From NCBI GenBank assembly GCA_002471665.1, contig DKQK01000025.1, forward strand, positions 18,027 through 82,026: a stretch of 64,000 nt of DNA, in the 5' to 3' direction. Both the position numbers and the translations under genes were made by a program. This document shows positions 52,646-61,798 of the stretch, piece after piece (position 1 is the stretch's first letter; every line of letters begins with the position of its first letter). The notes below the pieces were generated by a model. It was not told where the DNA came from. It made no database searches and was given only the letters and a program-made list of their open reading frames with translations. This DNA is from Gammaproteobacteria bacterium UBA7310 (GTDB taxonomy: Bacteria > Pseudomonadota > Gammaproteobacteria > Pseudomonadales > Ketobacteraceae).

Positions 52646-53777
52646 TCTCCTGCTCTGCCAATACGGATTCCAGATGCGCCCGCCCCCTCAGCGTGACCGT
52701 ATTGAACTCGCGCCGCACCCGATACTGCCTGCGCAAGGCGTCAAAACCCTGGGCCCGACGTTCTCTGGGTAAGCGCAGGCTGGTGCGGAGCCCCACATCA
52801 TCTTCATGAATATTGTATATACGGGTAATCAACTCCCGGGCCGTGGCGGGATTGTACGTTTGCTCCCCTTGCAGGTCCAATAGCAGATTCAACTTGGGAT
52901 CGATCAGATCAGCCTCCTGTATAGAGACATCACACCCCAGATGCCGGCACAGTGCCTGGTAAATCATCCAGGTTCCCCGCACCTTGCCATCAAAGCTGTA
53001 ACCGGCAATGTGGGGTGTTGCGATATCCACTTTACTGGCCAGCTCAATGTTGACAAAGGGCTCGCCTTCCCACACATCCAGTACGGCCGCCAGGTCATAG
53101 CGCTCATCCAGCACCCGTGCCAACGCCATATTATCCAGCACCGGGCCACGGGAGGTGTTGATCAGCACCGCACCCGGCACCATGCTGCGCAGGCGGTGCT
53201 CATCCGCCAGGTGATGGGTGGCGTGCCTGCCTTCCTGCGTATAGGGTACGTGCAACGACACAATATCCGCCTGCCAGGCTTCATCGGCACTGACAAACTG
53301 CGCGCTGGCAGGATGCTGCCCGGATTCCTGTTGCGGGGGGTCGCACAACAACACCCTGAGACCCAACTGTTCAGACACCGCCTGCAGGCGGGAACCCACA
53401 TTACCGGCACCAATAATACCGATGGAGCGGTTGGCCAGGGTGAAGTCGCGGGCGGACTCCAACTCCAACAAAGCCGCCATCACATAGTCCACCACCGACT
53501 GGGCGTTGCATCCCGGTGCACTGCTGAACGCAATCTTCTCCTGCTGCAGATATCCCTGATCGATATGGTCAACACCAATGGTGGCGGTACCAACAAACCG
53601 CACCCGGGAACCCGCCAGGAGCGCTTCCGTCACTTTGGTAATGGAGCGCACAATCAACGCATCGGCGTGCTTTACCAGATCAGCATCCGGATCGCGCCCC
53701 GGCACCTTGATCACGGTTCCCAGGCTGCCGAAGCAGGCTTCGGCCATGGGAATATTTTCATCCACCAGAATTTTCAT
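52605..53777 (-). CDS. pdxB: erythronate-4-phosphate dehydrogenase
   Basis: A 390-residue D-2-hydroxyacid dehydrogenase family enzyme of pyridoxal 5'-phosphate synthesis. It oxidises 4-phosphoerythronate using NAD. MKILVDENIPMAEACFGSLG is the PdxB opening. VGTATIGVDHIDQGYL and SAPGCNAQSVVDYVMAALL follow, then the Rossmann motif IGIIGAGNVGSRL, the catalytic Arg in INTSRGPVLDN, Glu in VWEGEPF and His in ATPHIAGYSFDGK. The C-terminal dimer domain is present. It is the last gene of a minus-strand run, three bases after the fructosamine kinase gene. Confidence 0.95.
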   Translation of the reverse strand: MKILVDENIPMAEACFGSLGTVIKVPGRDPDADLVKHADALIVRSITKVTEALLAGSRVRFVGTATIGVDHIDQGYLQQEKIAFSSAPGCNAQSVVDYVMAALLELESARDFTLANRSIGIIGAGNVGSRLQAVSEQLGLRVLLCDPPQQESGQHPASAQFVSADEAWQADIVSLHVPYTQEGRHATHHLADEHRLRSMVPGAVLINTSRGPVLDNMALARVLDERYDLAAVLDVWEGEPFVNIELASKVDIATPHIAGYSFDGKVRGTWMIYQALCRHLGCDVSIQEADLIDPKLNLLLDLQGEQTYNPATARELITRIYNIHEDDVGLRTSLRLPRERRAQGFDALRRQYRVRREFNTVTLRGRAHLESVLAEQEINRLRALGLKIVP

Positions 53778-53780
53778 GCT

Positions 53781-54677
53781 TCAACTTAACTCACGCAGCA
53801 GTGCCGCCAGTGTATGCTCAACCTGCCCCAAATAACCAACGCCAAACAGGTTAAAGTGATTCAGCCAATGGTAGAGGTCATACAGATTACGGCGTAAAGA
53901 ATGCCCATCGCGCAGAGGTAAAACAGTATGGTATGCCTCATAAAACGCCGCTCCGGGCGCGCCAAACATGCGGCTCATGGCCAGGTCCGTTTCCGCATCA
54001 CCATAATAGACCGCCGGATCAAACAAAGTGGGGGTGCCGGATGGGTCCACCGCCATATTGCCACTCCATAGATCCCCGTGCAGTAAAACAGCTGGCGGCT
54101 GATACCAACCCAGTGTGTGAGGAAGCAAGCCCAGCAGGCGATCCAGATCCTGCAGCAGTGCCCGCCGCATGCCTTTGGCCTGTGCCAGCTTGCGCTGGGG
54201 TAACAAGCGCCGCTCTGCATAAAACACCCACCAGTCCGTGTGCCAGCCGTTGATCTGGTGACTGCGCCCAATGTAATTATTATGCTCCAGGCCGTACGCC
54301 TTACCCTGCATGCTGTGCAACTGCGCCAACGCCTCGCCAAAGCGAGCCTCATGCCGGGCTTTGATGGCCGCCAGCGCTATAAACTCCATGGCCAACACCG
54401 AGCAGTGCTGCAAGCGCGCCGCCCCCAATACCGCCGGTACGCGTATGGCGGGGCATTGATCCAGCAACTGCAAACCCAGGGCTTCTTTCTCATACATGTC
54501 CAGTTGGCCAACGGGCCCCACTTTGACAAACACAGAATCCAATTGCTGACTGTAAATTTCGTAGGTTTCGTTGATGCAACCGGCGCCGGAGGGGCGCGCC
54601 TGCGCAGTACGGTAATCGGTGCCGAGCAGGTCGCTCAGCCAGTCAAGCAATTCATTCAGAATCCGCGTATCAAGCAT
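53781..54677 (-). CDS. fructosamine kinase family protein
   Basis: A 298-residue kinase of the fructosamine-3-kinase / ketosamine kinase family, matching E. coli YniA in layout. SGAGCINETYEIYSQ and VFVKVG (ATP-binding Lys) are at the N-terminus. LLHGDLWSGNMAV is the catalytic loop, with the Asp of HGD, and FDPAVYYGDAETDLAMSRMFG is the metal-binding segment. These kinases phosphorylate sugar-amine adducts on glycated proteins or small molecules so that they break down. It overlaps the exonuclease gene by eight bases upstream and is followed by pdxB after three. Confidence 0.92.
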   Translation of the reverse strand: MLDTRILNELLDWLSDLLGTDYRTAQARPSGAGCINETYEIYSQQLDSVFVKVGPVGQLDMYEKEALGLQLLDQCPAIRVPAVLGAARLQHCSVLAMEFIALAAIKARHEARFGEALAQLHSMQGKAYGLEHNNYIGRSHQINGWHTDWWVFYAERRLLPQRKLAQAKGMRRALLQDLDRLLGLLPHTLGWYQPPAVLLHGDLWSGNMAVDPSGTPTLFDPAVYYGDAETDLAMSRMFGAPGAAFYEAYHTVLPLRDGHSLRRNLYDLYHWLNHFNLFGVGYLGQVEHTLAALLRELS

Positions 54678-55560
54678 AATGTCGCTTCACCAGGTTGTGG
54701 AATGCCGCCCCCAGCCCCTGGGCATCCAGATACGCCAGTAGGGTATCCGGACTGGCAGCATTGAATCTCAGATTATTCAGCGGCAGCGCGTGAGGTGGCG
54801 GATGCAGCCGAATCAACTCCCTGAACAGGAAGGCATCTTCCTCGGTATCAAGTAAGGCTGTGTACAACCGATTTGCGCCGCGCACATTCATTTCCCTGAC
54901 GGCTTCCAGGTTGGCATACAGGTTTTCCAGATCATGAAAGTGCTGCACCAGAGCTCTGGCTGATTTATCACCCACCCCGGGCACGCCGGGGATATTGTCC
55001 GCACTGTCCCCCGTCAGCGCCAGCAGGTCCGCAATCTGCTCAGGGCGAACCTGCCAATGGGCCTGCAACGCCGGGTGATCCCGCTGGATATCCGCAGACC
55101 AATCCCACCACAGATCGCCCGGGGTGATCAACTGCGCAAGATCCTTATCCCGGGTCAATACAATAGACCTGAGCCCCGACAATCTGGCGGTTTGCGCCCC
55201 CAATGCCAGCCAATCATCGGCCTCATAGACCTCATCGCCGACACAATGAACACCGATTAATTGTGTCAGGGCCCGGCACAAATGCAGTTGCCGGGCCAGA
55301 TCATCATCCGGCAGTGCACGATTGGCCTTATAGGGTTGATAAAGGGTATGACGAAAGCCACTGAACAAGCTTTCATCAAAGGCAGCCAGCATATACACGG
55401 GGTTTAACGCCTGCAGCTGAGCCAACAGAGTCTTCAGATACCCATAGACCGCGTTCACCGGCCGCCCATGGGCATCCTGAAATCGATCCGGAATGCCAAA
55501 CCACGCCTGGAAGATATAGATGCTTGAATCCAGCAGATAAACCGTGTCAGATTGTCTCAA
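54670..55560 (-). CDS. 5'-3' exonuclease / flap endonuclease-like protein
   Basis: A 296-residue protein related to the 5'-3' exonuclease domain of DNA polymerase I and to Xni. VYLLDSSIYIFQAWFG carries the first metal Asp, VGDEVYEADDWLALGAQTA and VLTRDKDLAQLI further acidic residues, and ALTGDSADNIPGVPGVGDKSARAL is the helix-three-turn-helix DNA-binding part. It has no polymerase domain. The start is uncertain: the TTG at 55560 gives the usual family N-terminus, while the frame stays open to an ATG at 55623 with no ribosome site. The gap to the divergent TPR gene (55561-55828) shows nothing else I can support. Confidence 0.85.
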   Translation of the reverse strand: MRQSDTVYLLDSSIYIFQAWFGIPDRFQDAHGRPVNAVYGYLKTLLAQLQALNPVYMLAAFDESLFSGFRHTLYQPYKANRALPDDDLARQLHLCRALTQLIGVHCVGDEVYEADDWLALGAQTARLSGLRSIVLTRDKDLAQLITPGDLWWDWSADIQRDHPALQAHWQVRPEQIADLLALTGDSADNIPGVPGVGDKSARALVQHFHDLENLYANLEAVREMNVRGANRLYTALLDTEEDAFLFRELIRLHPPPHALPLNNLRFNAASPDTLLAYLDAQGLGAAFHNLVKRHYA

Positions 55561-55828
55561 AGTTGCTATATTCCCATCTATAACTATCTGAAAAGCGTAC
55601 GATTGCACTATACAGCAGATCACACATCAGATCACCGACAAGCCAAACGGGCTAAACCCCGCCAGTGCTTTGAGGTTTTTGGATAACGGGCGCACAAAAT
55701 TTACAATCCACGCCTGGGCTTTTTTGCCAGTTGATCTAAAACCGGCGACAATCAAAGCTATTAATCCTTTGGCCCACCGGAATTTACGCTTCGTTGAGAC
55801 AAGAATAAGAAGTGCCAGGTTGTTACGA

Positions 55829-58780
55829 GTGAGTAAATCTATCAGACAGTCAAAACCAAGTTGGGTGACCTCTACTCTTGCCGCCTGTTCCATCGTCGGT
55901 GCGCTGATGCTCACGGCCTGTGCGCCTTCCAGCCAACGCTCAGCCTCTGCGGAAGGCCGTGACCTGACTCTGGCAGACCTCAAACACCGCGACATCAGCG
56001 TCCTGCCCCAAGAGCTTGAACCCATCCAGGCGGAACGGGTACTGCAGACCTACGAACAAGCCGTTGCCCTGTTCTCCACCCAGCAAGAGCGGGCCCTGGC
56101 CATGCGGCGCATGGCCGATCTCACCATGGTGGCCACAGAAGACCAGATGATCGAGTCTTTGGAAGAATCCCCCCTGGTGGACTCCGCTGAGTTGGCGGCA
56201 GAGGGCGATGTCCTGCAGTACGGAAAAGCAGTGGCGATCTACGAGGCACTGATCCTGGGGGCGCCCGATGGCACCGACCTGTCAGAGGAATACTATCTGC
56301 TGGCCAAGGCCTATGACCTGAGCGGGGAACAGGAAAAAGCACTGACTACGCTCAACACCCTGGTGGCCAAATACCCCGATGGCGAGTTTACCTACGAAGC
56401 TCAGTTCCGCCGCGGCGAGCACCTGTTCCTGCTGGGGGAATATCAGCCCGCTGCCGCCGCCTACGCCTATGTGCTGAAGGCCGGACCGCAGCGGGAATTT
56501 TATGAGCACTCCCTCTACAAGCACGGCTGGAGCTTGTACAAGCTGGGTGATTACGATTTGGCGGTACAGGATTTTGTGACGCTGTTGGACGGGTACATGC
56601 CCACTCCGCCCCCGAAAACAGAAGAGGAACGGAAAGCAGAACGACGTGAGCGCACCATCACCAAAATTGAGGCCATCCCCCTGCCGGAAGTGTCCAAGAC
56701 CCAGCAGAAAACCCTCGACGACACACTGCGTGTACTCAGCATGTCCTTCTCCAACCTAGAGGGTGCCCAGAGCGTCTCGGAGTACTTCCGTAACAATGGT
56801 TCCCGGGTCTACGAATTCAAGGTTTACGCCGCGCTGGCGGAACTCTACCTGTATCAGGAGCGCTATAAGGATGCGGCGGATACCTACGCCATGTTCTCAC
56901 AGAAAAATCCGCTGCACCCAATGGCGCCTTCCATGTCCTCCAAGGTCATCGACACTTACCAGAAAGGCGGTTTTCCCAGCCTGGTGTTGCCCTATAAAGA
57001 AAAGTTTGTCGATCAATACGGGGTTTACAGTGCATTCTGGGCGCGGGCAACACCGGAAGCCAGAGCCCAATACAGCAACGAGTTGAAGCAACACCTGATC
57101 GAGCTGGCCCAGCACTACCATGCCGCTGCACAAAAAACCAAATTGCCCAAGGATTATGGCGTCGCGGCCCGATGGTATCGGGAATTCCTGGCCACCTTCC
57201 CCAATGACGAAAGCGCCCCCACCATGAACATGCTGTTGGGTGAAACCCTGTTTGCCGCCAAGGATTTCCGTCCGGCCATCGAGGAATTCGAGCGCACCGC
57301 ATACGACTACCCACCCCATCCGGATGCCGAAAAAGCCGCCTACTTTGGCTTGCTGGCCCATCAGGAATATCTCAACACATTAGCCAAGGATGACCCTACC
57401 CGCCGAGGCTGGGTGGCCAAGCGCGCCAGCAGCTCCCTGCGTTTCGCAAAAACGTACCCGGCCAATGAGCACACCCCACGGATTTTGGATAACGTCATCG
57501 AAGATCAACTGCTGTTGGGTGACGTGGAGGGTGCCATTGTCACCGCGCAGCTGATCATTGAGCTGGTGCCACCGGCACCCCAGGCATTACGGGAAAAAGC
57601 CTGGATCACCTATGCCAACGGCATGTTCGACAAACAGGCCTGGGTCAAGGCCGAAGAAGCCATTACCAAGGTCTTGGAGTTCGAATCCCTGCAAGCGCAG
57701 CAGCGCGCCAAATTCAGGGAAAACCTCGCCACCAGTATCTACAAGCAGGGTGAAATCCTGGAACAGGATGGCCGCCTGGCAGAAGCCGCCGGTGAATACC
57801 TGCGGGTGGCTGCTGTGGTACCTAATGCCTCGGTGCGTGCCAACGCGGATTACGATGCGGCCAACCTCCTGTTGAAACTGGAGGAATACGATAAGGCCAT
57901 CGCGGTACTGGAATCTTTCCGCCAGCGTTTCCCCAGCCACAGCCTCACCGCCTCCATTCCGGCCAAGCTCAGTTTTGCCTACGAAAAAACCGGCAACCTT
58001 GCCATGGCCGCAGGCGAGCTGCTCACCATCGCCCTGCTCAACCAGGACAGCAACCCGGAATTGGCACGGGAAGCCCTGCTGCAAGCTGCAGAGATGCGCG
58101 AGAAAACCGGCGATACCGACGGAGCCATCGAACTGTACAAAAAGTTTGTCTGGGATTACGAGCGCCCGGTTGGCCCCCGCATGGAAGCCCAGTACAAACT
58201 GGTGAATCTGTATGAACAAGCCGGAGACAGCAATAAACGTTATTTCTGGCTGAATAAACTGGTGGAAACCCACTCCGCTGCAGGCTCGGAGCAAACAGAC
58301 CGTACCCTGTATCTTGCCGCCTATGGCTCATACCACAGTGCCGATGCCCTGTTCGCCGATTTTCGCAGTATTCGGCTGACACAGCCGCTGAAAAGCAGCC
58401 TGCGCAAGAAGAAGGCCGCCATGCAAAAAGCCAGCGCAGCCTATACCCGCACCGTCCAATTCGGGGTCATTGATTTCACCACGGCCGCCAATTATAAGCT
58501 GGGGGAAGTCTATCGCCTGTTTGCCCGCAGCATCATGGACAGCGAACGCCCCCGCGGCTTGGACGAACTGGCCCTGGAAGAATATGAAATCCTGCTGGAA
58601 GACCAGGCCATTCCCCTTGAAGATAAGGCCATTGCCATTTTCCAGACCAACACCGAACGTACCCTTAACGGCGTGTGGGATGAATGGGTGCAGAAGAGCT
58701 ACCAATCCCTGAGTAAACTGTCCCCCGGGCGCTACAACAAAACCGAACTCACTGAGGAGTATGTTGATGACATCTATTAA
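55829..58780 (+). CDS. large TPR-repeat lipoprotein (GltD/AgnA-like)
   Basis: A 983-residue envelope protein. A signal peptide ends in a lipobox, LTAC (residues about 28-31), so it is likely an outer-membrane lipoprotein facing the periplasm. The rest is mostly helical TPR-type repeats, for example AKAYDLSGEQEKALTTLNTLVAKYPDGEF, AELYLYQERYKDAADTYAMFSQKNPLHP and LLLKLEEYDKAIAVLESFRQRFPSHS, in at least eight to ten units. The start is GTG at 55829 with AGG nine bases upstream; the frame is open further but without signal. It leads an operon with ExbB/ExbD/TonB-like genes. By size, type and order it resembles the large TPR protein of the Myxococcus Agl/Glt machine; the orthology is inferred. Confidence 0.82.
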   Translation: MSKSIRQSKPSWVTSTLAACSIVGALMLTACAPSSQRSASAEGRDLTLADLKHRDISVLPQELEPIQAERVLQTYEQAVALFSTQQERALAMRRMADLTMVATEDQMIESLEESPLVDSAELAAEGDVLQYGKAVAIYEALILGAPDGTDLSEEYYLLAKAYDLSGEQEKALTTLNTLVAKYPDGEFTYEAQFRRGEHLFLLGEYQPAAAAYAYVLKAGPQREFYEHSLYKHGWSLYKLGDYDLAVQDFVTLLDGYMPTPPPKTEEERKAERRERTITKIEAIPLPEVSKTQQKTLDDTLRVLSMSFSNLEGAQSVSEYFRNNGSRVYEFKVYAALAELYLYQERYKDAADTYAMFSQKNPLHPMAPSMSSKVIDTYQKGGFPSLVLPYKEKFVDQYGVYSAFWARATPEARAQYSNELKQHLIELAQHYHAAAQKTKLPKDYGVAARWYREFLATFPNDESAPTMNMLLGETLFAAKDFRPAIEEFERTAYDYPPHPDAEKAAYFGLLAHQEYLNTLAKDDPTRRGWVAKRASSSLRFAKTYPANEHTPRILDNVIEDQLLLGDVEGAIVTAQLIIELVPPAPQALREKAWITYANGMFDKQAWVKAEEAITKVLEFESLQAQQRAKFRENLATSIYKQGEILEQDGRLAEAAGEYLRVAAVVPNASVRANADYDAANLLLKLEEYDKAIAVLESFRQRFPSHSLTASIPAKLSFAYEKTGNLAMAAGELLTIALLNQDSNPELAREALLQAAEMREKTGDTDGAIELYKKFVWDYERPVGPRMEAQYKLVNLYEQAGDSNKRYFWLNKLVETHSAAGSEQTDRTLYLAAYGSYHSADALFADFRSIRLTQPLKSSLRKKKAAMQKASAAYTRTVQFGVIDFTTAANYKLGEVYRLFARSIMDSERPRGLDELALEEYEILLEDQAIPLEDKAIAIFQTNTERTLNGVWDEWVQKSYQSLSKLSPGRYNKTELTEEYVDDIY
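58754..58759 (+). promoter_or_regulatory. ribosome binding site setting the second TPR gene start
   Basis: GAGGAG is one base before the ATG at 58761 but seven bases before the ATG at 58767. The second is therefore taken as the start. Confidence 0.7.
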
Positions 58781-59597
58781 ATCATCCATCTGCTCTATGA
58801 TGCTGATTCCACTGCTGGCGCTTGCCACGGGATGCTCCATGCTCTCTTCCGGTGATGACAGCCAGCTGGAAGCCGGCGATTTTGAGATGCCGGATTCGGT
58901 AACCATTGACCTGACCGGAGAAGTTCCGGCCGAAAAGTCCGATGCGGCAACCGTACCCGAGCAAGCCAGTGCACAAACCAGCGACGAGGAGACACAACCG
59001 GATCAACCCGAATCCGCCGCACCCGTCATTCAGGATGCCGACTCCGCCGCTGTGTTGGCACGGCTCAATCAACCCGGCCAGGAGCCTTTGACCCGTGATC
59101 CGGAACAGGTACAGCAGGCGGAACTGGCCCGTTCGGATTTCAACCGGGCGGTGGCTGAGCTGCGCAAAGGCAATCTGGCTACCGCGCAGGCTCGATTCCG
59201 GGATCTGGCAACGCAATATCCGGCCCTATCAGGCCCGATTGTGAACCAGGCCATTGTTTTGAGAAAAAAGGGCAATATCCAGGAAGCCTATGATCTGCTT
59301 CAGAAATCAATCCTGCAGCATGGCAAAAACCCTCGCCTTCTCAATGAGTTGGGCGTACTTAGCCGGCAGCTTGGCAAGTTCAGGCAAGCCCAGGTGAGTT
59401 ATGAATCTGCGATTCGAATCGACGAAAATTATGCACCAGCCCACTATAATTTAGCGGTACTGGCGGATTTGTATTTGCATGATCCCGTATTGGCCCTAAA
59501 AGAATTCGAAACCTATCAGACGTTGCTTCCCGAACCGGATAAAAAAGTTAACGGCTGGATCATTGAATTACAACGACGAGCTGCAAGGACACAATGA
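58767..59597 (+). CDS. TPR-repeat lipoprotein (GltE/AglT-like)
   Basis: A 276-residue lipoprotein. The signal peptide ends LATGC, giving a lipidated Cys at about residue 23. An acidic, Ser/Thr/Gln-rich linker follows (about 25-100), then four or so TPR-like repeats (AVAELRKGNLATAQARFRDLATQYP, IVLRKKGNIQEAYDLLQKSILQHGKNP, LNELGVLSRQLGKFRQAQVSYESAI, HYNLAVLADLYLHDPVLALKEFETY). It overlaps the first TPR gene by 14 bases and the next gene by four. The position fits a periplasmic scaffold of the same machine. Confidence 0.83.
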   Translation: MTSIKSSICSMMLIPLLALATGCSMLSSGDDSQLEAGDFEMPDSVTIDLTGEVPAEKSDAATVPEQASAQTSDEETQPDQPESAAPVIQDADSAAVLARLNQPGQEPLTRDPEQVQQAELARSDFNRAVAELRKGNLATAQARFRDLATQYPALSGPIVNQAIVLRKKGNIQEAYDLLQKSILQHGKNPRLLNELGVLSRQLGKFRQAQVSYESAIRIDENYAPAHYNLAVLADLYLHDPVLALKEFETYQTLLPEPDKKVNGWIIELQRRAARTQ

Positions 59598-59893
59598 ACA
59601 TTAGGCCGACGCTTTTTTTCATTTTAATACTGGGTACTGTGTTGTTAAGCAGAGCCACATGGGCATTGGATGAAGGCACCACCATCATTGGCACCAAAGA
59701 AGCACCCAACGTGCTCAACGTGGTGCCCTGGCAAAACCGCGAATTGTCGGTTGACCCCTGGCAATCCAAGCCCAGCCTCGACTCTCAGTTGCTGAACGAT
59801 TCATTGAAACCGGTGGACCAGGACGAGTTGCGCAGACAGGTGGATTATTTTAACCTGCTTCAGCATTCTGATCCCCAAGCGGTTGATCAATAA
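59594..59893 (+). CDS. small exported protein of the ExbBD operon
   Basis: A 99-residue protein with a signal peptide (about 1-24, ending RATWA). The mature part is short, with LNVVPWQNRELSVDPWQS, which contains two similar PWQ motifs about ten residues apart. I recognise no family. It overlaps the TPR lipoprotein gene by four bases (ATGA), so it is translationally coupled to it, and its role is probably structural within the same complex. Confidence 0.75.
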   Translation: MNIRPTLFFILILGTVLLSRATWALDEGTTIIGTKEAPNVLNVVPWQNRELSVDPWQSKPSLDSQLLNDSLKPVDQDELRRQVDYFNLLQHSDPQAVDQ

Positions 59894-60004
59894 GGATTTA
59901 TGGTACCAAACCAATAACAATACGAAAGCCTGACCCTTAGACTCGTAGCAACGATTCAAATCAACGAACAGATAAACCAATATTTGGTAACGCAGGAGAC
60001 CAAA

Positions 60005-60700
60005 ATGTCTGACACAATGAATGCGGCTGAACAAAGCGCAGGACTGATCACCACCACCGCACAGTTCTTTCAGGAAGGCGGCCCCTTTATGTACATCATA
60101 CTGGCGGTGTTCCTGGTGGGATTGGCCATCACGCTTGAGCGCTTCATTTATTTGAATCTGACTCAAACCCGCAACCAGATGGTGTGGAAAAAGCTGTTCC
60201 CGCTGCTGACCCAGGGCAAGTTCAAGTCCGCCATGGAAGAGGCCAAAAACTCCGGCAGTGCAGTGGCCAAAATCCTGGTATACGGCTTGTCCAGAAGCGC
60301 CTATGCCACCCGCCACGACGAAGTGGAGATGGCCATGGAAGAAGGCCTGATGGAAGCCATTCCGCATCTGGAGCGCCGCACCAACTACATTGCCACCTTT
60401 GCCAATATCGCTACCCTACTGGGTCTGTTGGGTACCATCATGGGTCTGATTAACGCTTTTACCGCAGTTGCCAGCGCGGATCCCTCGCAAAAGGCAGACC
60501 TGTTATCGGCCAGTATTTCGGTAGCCATGAACACCACCGCATTTGGTTTGATGGCAGCCATCCCGTTACTGTTGGCGTTCACTTATCTGCAGAATAAAAC
60601 CAACCAGCTCATCGACAGCATGGAAATGGCTTCCGTAAAATTCCTCAACGTATTCCGTCAGGCCCAAAGCCAAAAGGCACAGAGCAACGGACAGGGTTAA
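60005..60700 (+). CDS. MotA/TolQ/ExbB proton-channel protein (AglR-like)
   Basis: A 231-residue inner-membrane protein. Segment 1 is at about 27-47 (YIILAVFLVGLAITLERFIYL). After a cytosolic domain, segments 2 and 3 hold the family core: FANIATLLGLLGTIMGLINAFTAVA and ISVAMNTTAFGLMAAIPLLLAFTYL, with the small and Thr residues that line the ion path. The ATG at 60005 has CAGGAG seven bases upstream; a TTG at 59984 is in frame but less likely. It forms the stator with the two ExbD-like proteins that follow. Confidence 0.9.
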   Translation: MSDTMNAAEQSAGLITTTAQFFQEGGPFMYIILAVFLVGLAITLERFIYLNLTQTRNQMVWKKLFPLLTQGKFKSAMEEAKNSGSAVAKILVYGLSRSAYATRHDEVEMAMEEGLMEAIPHLERRTNYIATFANIATLLGLLGTIMGLINAFTAVASADPSQKADLLSASISVAMNTTAFGLMAAIPLLLAFTYLQNKTNQLIDSMEMASVKFLNVFRQAQSQKAQSNGQG

Positions 60701-60749
60701 TGTCAGTTACCGACATTGATCAAACGAATACGATTGAGCAGGAGCCGAT

Positions 60750-61292
60750 ATGAGTAGACGCTCGCGTCGAAGACACACAGCAGACGCTGAAATCAACATA
60801 ACCGCCTTCATGAATTTGATGGTGGTGTTGGTGCCGTTTCTTCTGATTACCGCTGTGTTTTCGCAGATCTCTATCCTGGAGCTGAATTTGCCTGCCACCA
60901 CCCCGGCCGCGCAACAGCAGCAGGAAGACAAAAAGCCGATCGTGCTGGAAGTGCTGATATACAACAATCGATTGGAAGTGGTCGACCGTCAGACAGGGCC
61001 GCTGAAAATCATCCCCAATACAGCCGGCAAGCACGATTTCAACACCCTGGTGAAAACCCTGAAGGCGGTGAAAACCCGCTTCCCGGACATCACTGAAATA
61101 ACCCTGTTGCTGGAACCCAGTACTCCCTACGAAGTACTGGTCACCACCATGGACAAAGTGCGGGTAACCAAGCAAGTGGTTGGCACCGATGTACAAAACG
61201 CTGAATTGTTCCCTGACATCGCCATCGGTGATGCACCACCGGATCAACAGAAATCCTCCTCCACCGGTGTGACCAAAGGAGGTGCTGCGTGA
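60750..61292 (+). CDS. ExbD/TolR-like protein lacking the proton-binding Asp
   Basis: A 180-residue inner-membrane protein with one N-terminal membrane helix (about 20-40) and a periplasmic domain. The helix reads ITAFMNLMVVLVPFLLI. ExbD, TolR and MotB-type proteins have an essential Asp where this has Asn22. The helix is otherwise normal, so it is likely a structural partner with no proton-carrying role of its own. It is also longer than common ExbD proteins (about 140 residues), with a Lys/Ser-rich tail. The next ExbD gene overlaps it by four bases. Confidence 0.87.
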   Translation: MSRRSRRRHTADAEINITAFMNLMVVLVPFLLITAVFSQISILELNLPATTPAAQQQQEDKKPIVLEVLIYNNRLEVVDRQTGPLKIIPNTAGKHDFNTLVKTLKAVKTRFPDITEITLLLEPSTPYEVLVTTMDKVRVTKQVVGTDVQNAELFPDIAIGDAPPDQQKSSSTGVTKGGAA

Positions 61293-61798
61293 AGTTATCC
61301 CATCGTGCAAAACGCATGGACCGGCGCCATAAGCGCCAGTTTCTGCCCAGCGTCAACTTGGTGTCACTGATGGATATTTTCACCATTCTGGTGTTCTTCC
61401 TGCTGGTGAATTCATCCAACACCACCCAGCTGCCGAATCAGAAATCCATTAAGCTGCCGGAGTCCATCGCCGAGCAGTTACCCCGTGAAACATTGACCAT
61501 TATGGTGAATGACCGCACGATTCTGGTGAACGGCCGGATTGTGGAAGAGGTTCCAACCATCATGTCATTGCCCAGCGACAACATACCTGCCCTGCAGAAA
61601 GAGTTGCGCTACCAGGCCAGCAAGGCCCCGGCACTGATGGTGAACGAGCTGGGCGTGGCAGAACGGAACGTCACCATCATGGGTGACAAGGAAATTCCCT
61701 ACGCCCTGCTGCGCAAAATCATGATGACCTGCAGCAGTAACGAGTATTCAAGGATTTCACTGGCTGTCCTCAAGAAAACGGAGGACAAGAAATCATGA
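61289..61798 (+). CDS. ExbD/TolR-like protein with intact proton-binding Asp
   Basis: A 169-residue inner-membrane protein. The membrane helix reads NLVSLMDIFTILVFFLLV, with Asp29 at the proton site. The basic N-terminus (KLSHRAKRMDRRHKRQF) lies in the cytosol and the rest is periplasmic. The start is GTG, overlapping the previous stop by four bases. Paired with the Asn-bearing ExbD protein, it could form a mixed dimer in the stator. Confidence 0.88.
   Translation: MKLSHRAKRMDRRHKRQFLPSVNLVSLMDIFTILVFFLLVNSSNTTQLPNQKSIKLPESIAEQLPRETLTIMVNDRTILVNGRIVEEVPTIMSLPSDNIPALQKELRYQASKAPALMVNELGVAERNVTIMGDKEIPYALLRKIMMTCSSNEYSRISLAVLKKTEDKKS

Noticed and set aside
55670..55828. N-terminal extension of the large TPR protein by 53 codons
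   Set aside because: It would bury the lipoprotein signal peptide inside the protein; the GTG at 55829 gives a normal lipobox distance.
59573..60367. Minus-strand frames opposite the ExbB gene
   Set aside because: The ExbB transmembrane motifs on the plus strand are decisive; the opposite frames are His/Gln/Leu-rich mirror products.
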